Shown: positions 25,989 through 36,638, numbered from the stretch's first letter. The stretch is DNA of 64,000 nt from Verrucomicrobiales bacterium (GCA_016795385.1 JAEUHI010000005.1:23644-87643), one strand, 5' to 3'. Program-made: numbers and translations. The notes: generated by a model from the sequence alone, not told the origin.

Positions 25989-28900
25989 TCAAGGCACGGT
26001 CGGGAATCCATCCAGATCGAAGGCGCTCTCGCCACCGGTCTGATACTGATCGAAGTTCTCGTAAAGAATGCGGAAGTCGCCCATGCGGGAGAACGCCTTC
26101 TCGTGATCGCGCAGCCAGTTCTCGAGGATGTCGTCGTCACCCATTTCGCGCATCATGTCGCCGAAGGGGTCGACGGGATCCACGGGCAGCCCCGGCGTTC
26201 CGGGACCACCGCCACCGCCATTCCCTCCCGGTCCACCATCGGTCGGAGGAGGGATGACGGGCGAGAGCCCCGCGCCGGCGACGATCGTGATGGTGTCGTA
26301 GTAGAAGGCGAATCCCGCCGCATTCGCCGGAGCCGGTCCGCTGTCGAAGACGCCCGCGTGCTCGGCCGGTGAGCCGGGGACATCGCCGAGGAGATGGATC
26401 GCGTATTCGTCGTCGCGCTGGTGATCGTAGGGATCGGGCGCGGCACCCGCGTAGGACTGGCCATTCACGATCGCTCGCGCGGCGATCCGATTGTTCCCCC
26501 GCTGCGCAAGGTAAAAGCGCAGTTCGTCGGCACCGCTGAATTCGCTCGCGGCGTTCGCGGTCAAGGTTCCCGCGAGAGGATCGGCAGGGGCGCCCGCGCC
26601 GGCGGCGATCTGGGTGATGCCGCCGCTCACGACCGCCGAGCTGGCCGCGTTCAAGTGGCCGATCATCGCATCGGTGAGGCTTAGATTGGCAAAGGCCGCC
26701 ACCCGGAGATCGCCGGTGATCTCCGCCACCTCGACGACTCCGGCCAGCGGCGGGAGGAAGTCGTGTCCGTGTCCGATCTTCGCATAGGCACCACCACTCG
26801 TCGCGGTCGCGGCGAGCGTGATGTCGCCCCCGGAGGTGACGGCGATGTCACCACGCATCTTGGAATTCGTCGATCCGCCGAGGTTTCCGATCTGGGCCTG
26901 GGTGAACAGGCCGCTGCCGCCGGTGATCCCGATATCGCCAAGCACCTCGATCGAGAGATCGCCACTGGTGAGAATCCCTCCCGAGGCATAACCTCCGTGA
27001 CCGACCTGAACACTGGCATTTTTCCCCGAGCCACCTGTGAGGACGAGGTCTCCCGTCGCCCCGATCGTGAGAGCCTGGTCATCGACGGACCCACCGAAAA
27101 TGTAGCCCCCGTGACCGATCTGGCTACCGGTCGCGAGGCCGCTGCCGCCAAAGAGGCGGACATCACGCGCGGTGACGGCGAGGGTTCCCACGACCGTTCC
27201 GGAAGCCTGGCGCCCGCCATGCCCGATCTGGGCCGAGCTGCCGGTGTCGGATCCCCCCTCGAGGAGGAGATCACCCGGTGTCGTCACTTCGATCGCACCG
27301 GAGGAACTGCCACCCGCACCCACGCCTCCATGGCCGAGCTGCGCGCCGGCGTCGCCACCGGCCCCGCCTTTCAGCGAAATGGCGCCGCCCGCATCCACCA
27401 GAACCGAGCCCGATCGTGTGCCGCCCGACAAGTCACCTCCATGACCGATCCGCACGGAGGCCCGCATCCCCGCGCCACCGGTGAGATTGATCGCATCGCC
27501 CACCGTCACCTCGATCGCCCCCGAAGCGAGGCTGCCTCCCGCTCCGGCGATGTGTCCGCCGTGTCCGATCTGCACGAAACTTTCCAGGGTGCCGCCCGCT
27601 TTTCCGAACAGATCACCCCCTGCTGAAAGGAGAATGTCACCCGAGAAGACCGATCCCGTGGTGGTGTCGCGTTCGCCGCCGTGTCCGATTTTGGCAAACG
27701 AGGCGAAGCCTGTTTGATCCACGCCGGTGAAGGTCATGCCCGTTGCCGCGGTGCCGACCGCAAAATGATTCGCTTCGAGCGAGATGTCGCCCAGAGCCTC
27801 CACCCGGATGCGACCGGTCGCGGCCGCGTTCGCCGCGGTGCCTCCGTCGGCGCGGTTGTATCCGATCTGCGAATACTTGCCGGCCCCGGTATCGACACCG
27901 CCGGTGAGGGCCGATCCCCAGACGTTCACGTCGTGGGCAGCGACATTCGTCTGTCCGGCACGGCTGCCCACGGCCACGGAGCGATCGGCAGCGGCGAGGT
28001 CGGCGCCCGCTCCGATCCAGACGCTGCCCTGTCCCTTGCCATAAGCCCCGCTCGTCCCAAACCATCCGGCGTCGGCGTCCACGTCGCGGATCCAGTACTC
28101 GCGATAGAGCGGCGCTCCGGCATTCGTCGGCAAGAGGTCGCCGGAGGCATGGAGCGGGGCGATCGACGGATCCCACCCGGCGATCACGTTCACGTCGCCG
28201 CTTCCCTGATTGAGCACGTCGTCGAGAAGGTAAACGTCGGAGTGCGAGAGCAGGTTCAGATCGAAAGCCGAGTTACCGACGAGGCGGGAGTTGATTTCCA
28301 GCCCCTCGCTCCCGGTCGCGACGAGGCTGAGATGACCCGCCGCGAGATGGGGTTGCAAAACCGAGCCGAGGAAGGGATCGAGACGGAAAAGTCCCCCGCC
28401 CGAATCCCCCGAAGCGGCATCGAGCGACCGCGCGCGGATGGTGACGTCGGCGTTGGCGATCCCTCCGCTGGTGCTGGTGCGATGGCCGATCCACGTCGGC
28501 AACGCGCCCACCAGCGAGATCTCACCGGCGACATCGACGAGGATGTCTCCCTGACGAAGACCCACGGTCAGGGCGGGCGCGCCGTGGCCGATGTAGACCC
28601 CGCCGCCATCGACGGGATTCACCGGTGCGAGGGAGGAATCCAGTTCGAGGCTGCCCTCGCGCGAGACCACCTCGATGACCTCACCCGCCAAGCCCATTGC
28701 CCCGCTCGAGAGGTATCCGCCATGGCCGATCAAGACGGCGGAGTGACGCGCCGTGCCGGCGCGGAGGACGATGTCTGATTGGGCCGACACCCGCACCGAC
28801 CCGCTCAAGCCCGCGCCGCTGATGTTGTAGCCGCCATGGCCGATCTGGGCGCCATGAAGACGAATGTCGGGCGGCGTGTCGGCGGCGGTCGTACCGGCGA

Positions 28901-31900
28901 TGCCGTTGCCCCCTTGGATGGTGATGCCGCCGCGGACGACCTCGACGCTGACATCACCACTCAGCGAGGTGTTCGCGGAGTGCCCGCGATGGCCGATCGC
29001 GGCGAAGCTGTAGTAAGAGCCTGTCGCGCTCAATGGCGGCAGTGAAGAGAAATCGCCGCTCGCCGCCCGGATCGTCAGCCCGTATTCGCCGAGCCCCGCC
29101 ACCGTGCCCGATTTCACGGAAATGTCGCCCGCGTGGATGCCGCGGGAGTTGCTGGAATAGTAAGAGGTGTGTCCGATGAGCGACCAGTTGTAAGTTCCCG
29201 AGTTCTTCGACGCGAGCACATCGATCTTGCCACCGGCCTCGACCGAGACGTCGCCCGAATATCCCGAGAGGCCATCGCCCACCGTCGCGAAGACCCCACC
29301 GTGTCCGATCGACGTGTTGGAGTACGCGACGGACGTGTAGGTCTCGAATTGAGGCGAGACGAGACGCAGGTCGCCCCCGGCCTTCACGTCGATGGAACTT
29401 TCGCCGAAGCTCGACAATTTGAGCTGCGTGCCGCCGTGACCGATCTTCGCCGGCGTGTAGCTCACCGATCCTGACAAAAGCAGAATATCACCACCGGCCT
29501 CGACCACGACCGGTGAAGCGGTGATGGCGGACCGGCCCACCGGTGCATCGACCGTGTAGAGTCTGCCTCCGTGTCCGATCTGGGCATCGGCATTCCCGCG
29601 CGTGCCTCCCGCGACGGTGAGATCTTCCGCCGCCTTCACCGAAATCGCCCCTCCGAGCGTGAGGACGCTGCTGTCACCCGCGCCGGATCCGCCATGGCCG
29701 ATCCTCGCGTAGCTGAAACCACTCTCCCCCGCGAGCAGATCGATCGCCCCCGTCGTTGCCTCGACCCCGATGTCGCCGGTGTAGGTGCCGAAAACTCCGT
29801 TCCCATAGCCGCCGTGACCGATCTGGGCGTGATTGTAGCGATCGCCCGAGTTGGCCGTGCCGCCTTTCATCAGGAGATCGCCGGCATCGACGGTCACCAT
29901 CACCCGGCCCGATTTGTTGCCCGAGCTGTCACGTCCCCCGTGACCGATCATGACGTGGGCGTAGGTGCCGTCGCCCGCCTCCATCGTCAAGCCGCCTCCG
30001 GCGATCGAGACCTCGACCTCGCCGGAGAGCGCGGCCGCGGGATGCGCCGTACCTCCCGCGCTACGTTGGAAAAGATGTCCGATGTGGGCGCTCGCGTAGT
30101 TGCCAAGGCCGGACCGCATCACGATCCCGTCGAGGGCGTCGCTGCCCTGCGAAAAGACGCGCGTCGCTCCCGCGATGCTGCTGCCCTCGGCCGGTGCGAA
30201 GCCGCCATTGCCGATCGCCGCGTAGGCCGCGGTGGATCCACCGCCGGTGAGCCGGACGCCTCCATCCCGCGCCGTGACGACGACATCGCCGCTGATGGCA
30301 TTCGCGGAGCTATAGGCCATGTGCCCGATCTGGGCGAGGAGGGATTCCGCTCCGGTCCCGGCGATCAAATCCACACCGGCTCCCGCCGTGACCGTGATCG
30401 TTCCGGAATGGTCGCCATCGGTGAGGAGGCCGCCGTTGCCGATGAAGGCGAGATTCTGCGTGTCGTGATGGCCCGACTCGACCCGCACGGAGCCGCCTGC
30501 GGAGACGGTGATGTCGCCCTTGTAGCCGCGGCCCGAACCGGCGACGACGGGAATGACGTTGTCGGCGAGGCCGGGGGTCGAATCGGCGATGAAGTCCGCA
30601 TTGTAGCCCCCGTGCCCGATCTGGGCCTGCGAGCGGCTGTTGTTCTCCACCCCGGCGACACCGGCTCCGCCTTTCACGATCACATCGCCTCCGGCATCGA
30701 CGAGGAGGGCGCTTTCGGTGAAATCCGCGAGGTAATGGTTCCCGCCGCCATGGCCGATCTGCAAATGCGCGTGATAGCCGAGGCCCGCCTGCAGGGTCAC
30801 ATCACCTCCCACCTTCACGGCGATGTCACCGCCGAGGGTCGCGAGATTCGTGTCGTCGTCGTCATCGGGATTGTCATAGCCGCCATGGCCGATGCTCGCG
30901 TGGTTGTTGTAGGCGATGCCGCCGAGCAGACTGAGATTTCCTCCCGCCTCGACGAGGATGCCACCGGAGAGACGCATGTCGCGGACCGAATCCCGATCGC
31001 CGCCATGCCCGATCTGGGCGTAGGAGGCATTGCCCCGGTTGTCGGTCGTGGTGAGCCAGCCATTGCTGCCCTGCACGCCGATCTGGTAGTAATTGGCGAT
31101 CACGTCGATGTCATTCAGAGCACCCACCCGGATGCGGCCGGTGACCACGTCATTGATCGTCGTGCCGGCATCGCGGCGGTTGTAGCCGATCTGCGAATAG
31201 CGCTGTTGGCCGGCGTTGATCCCGCCGGTGAACGACGCGCCCCAGATCTTCACCTCGTGGCCCGCCACATTCGTCTGTCCGGTACGGCTGCCCACCGCGA
31301 CGGATCGATCCGCCGCCGAGAGATCGGCGTAAGCGCCCACCCAGACACTGCCGTCTCCGCTGCCGTAGGCACCATCCACGCCGAAGAGCGAGAGATCCGC
31401 ATCGAGATCGCGGATCCAATCGCCACGATTTCCATCGATCGTGCCTGAGCCGAGCGGGGCCACCGCGGGATCCCAACCGGCGAACACATTGATGTCCCCG
31501 GCTCCCCGGTTGAGGAGATCGTCGACGATGTGGATGTCATGGTAGGCGAGCAGATTGAAGTCGAAGGCGGAGGTCCACACCATCGGCGCGTTCATCTCCA
31601 CCCCGGTCGAGCCCATCCCGACGAGACTGACGTCGCCTCCCGCGAGATTCGCCATCAGCATCGTTCCCAGGGCCGCATCGACCCGGAAGAGCCCGCTGCC
31701 CGAGTCGCCGGTGACCCGGTCGAAGGAGCGGCCGCGGATCGTGAGATCGGCTCCGGTGATGCCGCCGGTCGTGGTCGTGCGGTGCCCGATCGAGGAAAGG
31801 TTGCCGACGAACGAAATCTCTCCCGCGACATCGACGAGAATGTCGCCGATCCGGGATCCCGCGCCAGGAGTCGGAGCACCGTGCCCGATCATCACCCCGC

Positions 31901-34900
31901 CACGGGTCGTGTTGATCGCCAGCGTGGAATCGAGCTCGAGGCTGCCGCCGCGCGAGACCACCTCGATGACATCGCCGGCTTTGCCCATCGGTCCGAAGGA
32001 GGCGTAGCCACCGTGACCGATCATCACCGCCGCATTCCTTGAAGTGCCCGACCGCATCAGGATGTCGCCTTCCGCGTGGACACGTACCGACCCGGTGATC
32101 CCCTCGGTGGGATGACCCGCGGCATATCCGCCGTGTCCGATCTGGGCTCCGTGGAGACGGATGTCGGGGGGCGTGTCCGCCGTGGTCGATCCGTCGACGC
32201 CGTCTCCACCCAGGACCGAGACGCCGCCGCGCAGGACATCGACGAGGATGTCGCCGTGCAGTCCCGTGTAGTAGGTGGTGGTCGCATTGCTGTGCCCCCG
32301 GTGGCCGATCGAGGCAAAGCTGTAGTAGCCGCCCGTGGTGGAATTCGTCGTCGCGAGGGGGAGGTAGTCGCCGCTCGCACCGTAGACGGTCACGCCATAA
32401 TCGGAGAGCCCGGCCCGGGTGCCTGTCGTCACGCTGATGTCGCCGCTGTGGATCCCCGTGGAATTGTAGTAGGACGTGTGGCCGAGAAGCGACCAGTTGT
32501 AGCTGCCCGCATTTCTGCCGGCGAGCACGTCGAGCTTGCCGCCCGCGGACACGGAGATGTCGCCGCTGTAGCCGAGCGTCGAAGGCAGCGGCCCCACCGT
32601 CGCGCCGAAGCCGCCGTGTCCGATCTGCGTGCCGGCATTCGACACCGCGGTGTAGGTGCTGAATTGCGGCGAGACGAGCCTCACATGGCGTCCCGCTGAA
32701 ACCGTCACCGGGCTCTCGCCGAAGGTGGCGAGTTTGAGGTTGTAGTTTCCATGTCCGATTTTCGCGCCGGAAGAATTCGCCGTGCCGCTCAACAACAACA
32801 CGTCTCCCGTCGTCGCGGTCACGGTGATGGGGGAAGCCGCGATTGATGAAGTCGTCGTCGTGGCGATCCCACCGTGTCCGATCTGCACGTTCGTCACCGA
32901 AGCCGTGCCGCCCGTGGCGGTAATCGTGCCGCCAGCCTCGACATCGATGGCACCGCCGAGATTCCAGACATAGTTCGCGATCGACGACGGTCCGCCATGC
33001 CCGATCTGCGCGAAGGCATACGACGCCGTGCCGCCGGTCAAGGTGATGTCGCCGCTCGCGCGCAGGGCGATGTCGCCCGTCTGCGTGAAAGTGCCCACCG
33101 TTCCGGCGCGGACCCCGCCATTGCCGACCATGGCGTAGCTGGATGGGTTCCGTCCCGCCTGGATGAGGATGTTGCCATCGTCCACCGCCACCTGGATGCC
33201 CTGCGCGACCCCCATGACCGTGCCCGTGCCGGTGAGATCACTCCCGTTGATGCCATTGCCATAACCGCCATGCCCGATCTGCGCGTGATTGTAGCGCGAA
33301 GTGGAGTTGGTCCCTCCGGCGAGCAAGGAGAGGTCTCCGGAAGCGACCTCGACGCGGACATTGCCGCTCTTCGTCCCGGAAAGATCGCGTCCTCCGTGAC
33401 CGATCATCACATGGGAAAAATACCCCTGCGAAGATGCCTCCATCAGCAGACCTCCTGCCGCGACCTCCACCGCGACATCGCCGGTGAGGTTCATCACCGG
33501 ACCCGCCGCACCGAGTTGGGAAACATGGCCGATCTGGGCACTCGCGTAAGTCCCATCACCCGATCGCAGGACGACGCCATCCGTGATGTCCGTGCCCTGG
33601 GAGATCACCGTGGTATTTCCGCCCACGGTACTGCCTGTCTTGATGAGATAACCGCCGCTGCCGATGTTCGCGTAATTCACCGAAGTCGCCGTGGTGCCGC
33701 TCCCGGTGAGCCGGACACCGCCATCCTTCGCGATGACGAGGACATCGCCGGAGATCAGATTCGCCGAGTCGTAGGCGATATGCCCGATCTGCGCGAAGAG
33801 CGTGGAACCTCCCGTGCCCCCGATCACCTCGACTCCGGTACCGGCCGTGACCGTGATGTTTCCCGAGTGATCGCCGTCCGCGGACATCCCCCCGTTTCCG
33901 ATCACGGCGATGTTCTGGGTATCGAAGTTCCCTGAAATCACCTTCACCGCTCCATCCGCCGTCACGGTGATGTCCCCCTTGTAACCTTTCCCTGAGCCCG
34001 GAGTCGCCGCGACGGAGCCGACGAACAAATCCGCGTCGAACCCGCCGTGCCCGATCTGCGCCTGCGCCCGGGTGTTGTTCTCCACCGACGCGACCCCGGC
34101 CCCGCCACGCACCGTCACATCGCCGCCGGCTCTCACCTGGATCGCGCTCTCGGTGAAATTCGAGAGAATGAGATTCCCGCCCCCGTGACCGATCTGGACA
34201 TGGGCGTGATAACCGAGACCCGCGATCAGGTCGATGTTTCCCGCCACATCGACATCGATCGGCGCCGCCCCGATGCTGGCGAGACGGGCGAAATCCGTGT
34301 CTCGGTTGTCGTAGGCACCATGCCCGATCGTCGCATGGTTGTTGAAGGCTTTGCCACCGAGGAGGCTGAGGTCTCCCCCCGCCTTGACGAGGATCTGCCC
34401 CGACATCTCCATGTCGCGCGCCGAATCCCGTTCCCCGCCATGCCCGATCTGGGCGAACGAAGCGTTGCCGGTGTTGTCCGTCGTGGAGGTCCAGCCGCTG
34501 CTGCCCTGGATGCCGACCGCATATTTGTTCGCGACGACCGACACATCGTTGACCGCACCGACGCGAATCCGACCGGTCGCGGGAAGGGTCACCGCAGTAC
34601 TGGCATCGCGACGGTTGTAGCCGATCTGCGAGTATCGCTGCGCCCCCGCGTTGATCCCACCCGTCAGCGCCGCCCCCCAGACGTTCACATCATAACCCGC
34701 CACGTTGGTCTGTCCGACACGGCTGCCCACCGCGATGGCCCGGTCGGCGGCGACGTTCGGCGCGCCTAACGAACCCACATAAACGCTGCCGCCCGCGTTT
34801 CCATACGCACCCGCTGTCGCGAAGACCGTGGCATCCATGTCGATGTCTCCGCTCGCGGTCGAGGTCCCGGGCAAGGTCGCGTGCGGGGTGGCGGTCGCTC

Positions 34901-36638
34901 CTCCCAGGAGCGTCGCGAGCGGCATCACCGCCGGATTCCAACCCGCCACGAGATTCACGTTTCCGGTTCCCTGGTTGAGAATGTCGTCTCCGAGGTAGAG
35001 ATCCCCCTCGGCGAGGAGGGTGAGGCTGTTCGCCGAGTTGTAGCGGACCGGGGCCGATACCGAGATATGTCCGGCCTGCGCTGTCCCGGCGTCGAGCGTC
35101 GAGACAATGACGTGGTTCGTGCCGACGAGGGTCGCGAGCGTCGTGTTGTTGATGTTCGTCGCGGACGATGCGGCGGTGCTGATCGTGATGTTTTTCGGAT
35201 CGAGCAGAAGCTGCCCGTGGGCTCCGCTCGCGGCGAGAGTGGACACGGTACCGTCCACCAGCAGACCCTCTTTGCCCGAGATCTCGACGAATCCCCCCGC
35301 GCCACGGCCAAGCCCGCGCGCGGAAATCTCCCCTTTGAAAATCGTGTCTTCATCCGCCCAGAGGATGATCCTGCCCGCATCCCCCGATCCAATGGCATCG
35401 GCACGGATCGCGGCGCCTGTCGCGACTTCGACCCGCCTCGCGTTCGGGAATCCCGGATCGCCACCCTGGAATCCTCCTCCGATCCGTACTTCGCCCCCGC
35501 CATCGCCGCTCACGTCGATCACGGCCCCTGCGGCGAGCCCGATCTCCCCGCCCTCGATCCTGACATTGCCACCCGATCCGTCCGCTCCCAGCGCTTCGAT
35601 CGTGCCGCCGATCTCCGCCCTCTCCGTCGACGCGATCGTCACCGAAGTCGTGGACGCGGAGTGTCCCTCGGCGCGCAACTCGCCATCCACCTTCGCATAA
35701 GCCGCCGCGATGAGGATCGAGGCGCCTCGTCCCACTCCCGACGACGTCGCCCGGATCGAGCCCGAGTTGGAGACGCCCCCGCCGATGCCCTGGAGGTGCA
35801 CCCGGCCGCCCGCGTTCACCGCCCCCGTCGCGCGGATCGCGCCCTTGTTGTTGATCGCGAGGGCGTAGTGGTTGCCATGGGCTTTCAGCTCGGCCGCCGC
35901 ACCGGCAATCGTGCCGTCGTTGAGGATCCGGCCATCGCTCACTCCGGATCCCGTGGCACGGATGTAGACACGCTCTCCGCCGAATCCGTCCTCGGCCTTG
36001 ATCAGCACTTCCTCACCGGCGGCCAAACCCACCGTGCCTTCTCGGGCGTGGATCGAACCGCTGTTGGTCACGGTGCGACCGATCAAAAAGACGTCGCCTC
36101 CGATCGCGTTGATGCGGCCGAGGTTCGTGATTCCCGCGGAGCTGCTTCCCTTGAAGACCATGTCGCCTCCGGCGAGGAATTCCCCGTTCTCCAGATCGAG
36201 CGTCGAAAGGACGAGTCCGTGCACATCGATGCTGCCACCGGGACCCACGAGGATGCCGCTGGGGTTGATGAGGAAGACGTTGCCGTTGGCCCTCAGCGAT
36301 CCATGGATCTCGCTGAGGTCGCCGCCCGTGACCCGGTTCAGCACCGCGGCGTTCTTACCCGGCTGGATGAAGCGTGTCATCTCGCCCGCTTCGATCGAGA
36401 AATGCTCCCAATCGATGATCGCGTTCGCGGAACCCTGACGAACCGTCAAAAGGCCGCCCGAGCCCTGCATCGCCACGTCGCCGTGGACGACCACGCCGCC
36501 GCGGGGGTTGGCCCGGACCGGCCCGCTCCACCAAACGAAGGCGGGTAAAATCGCACCAACGATGAAGGCGCGGACAGGACCGGATGAAAGTAAAACAAAG
36601 CCGCGCACCCGTGCGCGACCGGAGTCGCTGTGTTTCAT
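25989..36638 (-). CDS. Giant two-partner-secretion exoprotein (filamentous-haemagglutinin N-terminal domain), 3549 aa
   Basis: The N-terminus has an extended signal peptide (AFIVGAILPAFVWWSGPVRANP). The TPS domain that follows is recognised by ANPRGGVVVHGDV, QGSANAIIDWEHFSI, NRVTGGDLSEIHGSL, NVFLINPSGILVGPGG and VLSTLDL. The rest is a predicted beta-helix fibre built from GGDI/GNI-type strands with about 45 (I/V/L)GH turns, mostly QIGHGG. Three very large in-frame repeats start at 35018, 31553 and 28253. A Gly/Pro linker (GGNGGGGGPG) leads to an acidic helical tail of about 75 residues (GDMMREMGDDDILENWL). It is probably exported as an adhesin or fibre by a TpsB pore. No TpsB/FhaC gene is visible in the window, so it is an orphan here. 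Confidence 0.85.
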   Translation of the reverse strand: MKHSDSGRARVRGFVLLSSGPVRAFIVGAILPAFVWWSGPVRANPRGGVVVHGDVAMQGSGGLLTVRQGSANAIIDWEHFSIEAGEMTRFIQPGKNAAVLNRVTGGDLSEIHGSLRANGNVFLINPSGILVGPGGSIDVHGLVLSTLDLENGEFLAGGDMVFKGSSSAGITNLGRINAIGGDVFLIGRTVTNSGSIHAREGTVGLAAGEEVLIKAEDGFGGERVYIRATGSGVSDGRILNDGTIAGAAAELKAHGNHYALAINNKGAIRATGAVNAGGRVHLQGIGGGVSNSGSIRATSSGVGRGASILIAAAYAKVDGELRAEGHSASTTSVTIASTERAEIGGTIEALGADGSGGNVRIEGGEIGLAAGAVIDVSGDGGGEVRIGGGFQGGDPGFPNARRVEVATGAAIRADAIGSGDAGRIILWADEDTIFKGEISARGLGRGAGGFVEISGKEGLLVDGTVSTLAASGAHGQLLLDPKNITISTAASSATNINNTTLATLVGTNHVIVSTLDAGTAQAGHISVSAPVRYNSANSLTLLAEGDLYLGDDILNQGTGNVNLVAGWNPAVMPLATLLGGATATPHATLPGTSTASGDIDMDATVFATAGAYGNAGGSVYVGSLGAPNVAADRAIAVGSRVGQTNVAGYDVNVWGAALTGGINAGAQRYSQIGYNRRDASTAVTLPATGRIRVGAVNDVSVVANKYAVGIQGSSGWTSTTDNTGNASFAQIGHGGERDSARDMEMSGQILVKAGGDLSLLGGKAFNNHATIGHGAYDNRDTDFARLASIGAAPIDVDVAGNIDLIAGLGYHAHVQIGHGGGNLILSNFTESAIQVRAGGDVTVRGGAGVASVENNTRAQAQIGHGGFDADLFVGSVAATPGSGKGYKGDITVTADGAVKVISGNFDTQNIAVIGNGGMSADGDHSGNITVTAGTGVEVIGGTGGSTLFAQIGHIAYDSANLISGDVLVIAKDGGVRLTGSGTTATSVNYANIGSGGYLIKTGSTVGGNTTVISQGTDITDGVVLRSGDGTYASAQIGHVSQLGAAGPVMNLTGDVAVEVAAGGLLMEASSQGYFSHVMIGHGGRDLSGTKSGNVRVEVASGDLSLLAGGTNSTSRYNHAQIGHGGYGNGINGSDLTGTGTVMGVAQGIQVAVDDGNILIQAGRNPSSYAMVGNGGVRAGTVGTFTQTGDIALRASGDITLTGGTASYAFAQIGHGGPSSIANYVWNLGGAIDVEAGGTITATGGTASVTNVQIGHGGIATTTTSSIAASPITVTATTGDVLLLSGTANSSGAKIGHGNYNLKLATFGESPVTVSAGRHVRLVSPQFSTYTAVSNAGTQIGHGGFGATVGPLPSTLGYSGDISVSAGGKLDVLAGRNAGSYNWSLLGHTSYYNSTGIHSGDISVTTGTRAGLSDYGVTVYGASGDYLPLATTNSTTGGYYSFASIGHRGHSNATTTYYTGLHGDILVDVLRGGVSVLGGDGVDGSTTADTPPDIRLHGAQIGHGGYAAGHPTEGITGSVRVHAEGDILMRSGTSRNAAVMIGHGGYASFGPMGKAGDVIEVVSRGGSLELDSTLAINTTRGGVMIGHGAPTPGAGSRIGDILVDVAGEISFVGNLSSIGHRTTTTGGITGADLTIRGRSFDRVTGDSGSGLFRVDAALGTMLMANLAGGDVSLVGMGSTGVEMNAPMVWTSAFDFNLLAYHDIHIVDDLLNRGAGDINVFAGWDPAVAPLGSGTIDGNRGDWIRDLDADLSLFGVDGAYGSGDGSVWVGAYADLSAADRSVAVGSRTGQTNVAGHEVKIWGASFTGGINAGQQRYSQIGYNRRDAGTTINDVVTGRIRVGALNDIDVIANYYQIGVQGSNGWLTTTDNRGNASYAQIGHGGDRDSVRDMRLSGGILVEAGGNLSLLGGIAYNNHASIGHGGYDNPDDDDDTNLATLGGDIAVKVGGDVTLQAGLGYHAHLQIGHGGGNHYLADFTESALLVDAGGDVIVKGGAGVAGVENNSRSQAQIGHGGYNADFIADSTPGLADNVIPVVAGSGRGYKGDITVSAGGSVRVESGHHDTQNLAFIGNGGLLTDGDHSGTITVTAGAGVDLIAGTGAESLLAQIGHMAYSSANAISGDVVVTARDGGVRLTGGGSTAAYAAIGNGGFAPAEGSSIAGATRVFSQGSDALDGIVMRSGLGNYASAHIGHLFQRSAGGTAHPAAALSGEVEVSIAGGGLTMEAGDGTYAHVMIGHGGRDSSGNKSGRVMVTVDAGDLLMKGGTANSGDRYNHAQIGHGGYGNGVFGTYTGDIGVEATTGAIDLLAGESGFSYARIGHGGSGAGDSSVLTLGGAISVKAAEDLTVAGGTRGNADAQIGHGGRLYTVDAPVGRSAITASPVVVEAGGDILLLSGSVSYTPAKIGHGGTQLKLSSFGESSIDVKAGGDLRLVSPQFETYTSVAYSNTSIGHGGVFATVGDGLSGYSGDVSVEAGGKIDVLASKNSGTYNWSLIGHTSYYSSNSRGIHAGDISVKSGTVAGLGEYGLTIRAASGDFSSLPPLSATGSYYSFAAIGHRGHSANTSLSGDVSVEVVRGGITIQGGNGIAGTTAADTPPDIRLHGAQIGHGGYNISGAGLSGSVRVSAQSDIVLRAGTARHSAVLIGHGGYLSSGAMGLAGEVIEVVSREGSLELDSSLAPVNPVDGGGVYIGHGAPALTVGLRQGDILVDVAGEISLVGALPTWIGHRTSTSGGIANADVTIRARSLDAASGDSGGGLFRLDPFLGSVLQPHLAAGHLSLVATGSEGLEINSRLVGNSAFDLNLLSHSDVYLLDDVLNQGSGDVNVIAGWDPSIAPLHASGDLLPTNAGAPLYREYWIRDVDADAGWFGTSGAYGKGQGSVWIGAGADLAAADRSVAVGSRAGQTNVAAHDVNVWGSALTGGVDTGAGKYSQIGYNRADGGTAANAAATGRIRVEALGDISLEANHFAVGTAATGMTFTGVDQTGFASFAKIGHGGERDTTTGSVFSGDILLSAGGDLFGKAGGTLESFVQIGHGGHIAGAGGSLASGAIEVTVGDAINLTGGAGMRASVRIGHGGDLSGGTRSGSVLVDAGGAISLKGGAGGDAGAQLGHGGVGAGGSSSGAIEVTTPGDLLLEGGSDTGSSAQIGHGGRQASGTVVGTLAVTARDVRLFGGSGLATGSQIGHGGYIFGGSVDDQALTIGATGDLVLTGGSGKNASVQVGHGGYASGGILTSGDLSIEVLGDIGITGGSGLFTQAQIGNLGGSTNSKMRGDIAVTSGGDITLAATATSGGAYAKIGHGHDFLPPLAGVVEVAEITGDLRVAAFANLSLTDAMIGHLNAASSAVVSGGITQIAAGAGAPADPLAGTLTANAASEFSGADELRFYLAQRGNNRIAARAIVNGQSYAGAAPDPYDHQRDDEYAIHLLGDVPGSPAEHAGVFDSGPAPANAAGFAFYYDTITIVAGAGLSPVIPPPTDGGPGGNGGGGGPGTPGLPVDPVDPFGDMMREMGDDDILENWLRDHEKAFSRMGDFRILYENFDQYQTGGESAFDLDGFPTVP
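26700..28253 (-). repeat. Exoprotein mega-repeat, unit 3 (shortened)
   Basis: Starts at LLSHSDVYLLDDVLNQG with KYSQIGYNRADG and ASFAKIGHGGERD. After the first third it changes to short regular GGAG...QIGHGG repeats of about 33-40 residues and ends near the non-repeat C-terminal part. The lower boundary is approximate. Confidence 0.6.
28254..31553 (-). repeat. Exoprotein mega-repeat, unit 2
   Basis: 3300 bp, exactly 1100 codons, starting at LLAYHDIHIVDDLLNRG. It contains RYSQIGYNRRD, the YHAHLQIGHGG block and about 18 IGH motifs in the same order as unit 1. It is strongly diverged at the DNA level, so the duplication is old. Confidence 0.75.
31554..35018 (-). repeat. Exoprotein mega-repeat, unit 1
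   Basis: 3465 bp, exactly 1155 codons, starting at LLAEGDLYLGDDILNQG. It contains the marker RYSQIGYNRRD and about 18 IGH motifs. Unit 2 follows its order of blocks almost one for one. Confidence 0.75.

Noticed and set aside
29571..31448. Long plus-strand frames within the giant exoprotein (also 34881-36548)
   Set aside because: They follow the repeat pattern of the exoprotein gene in another frame and show no independent start region or domain.
26800..35000. Regularly spaced repeats suggesting a CRISPR array
   Set aside because: The repeats are in-frame protein repeats (IGHGG) of variable spacing and sequence, not identical short DNA repeats with unique spacers.
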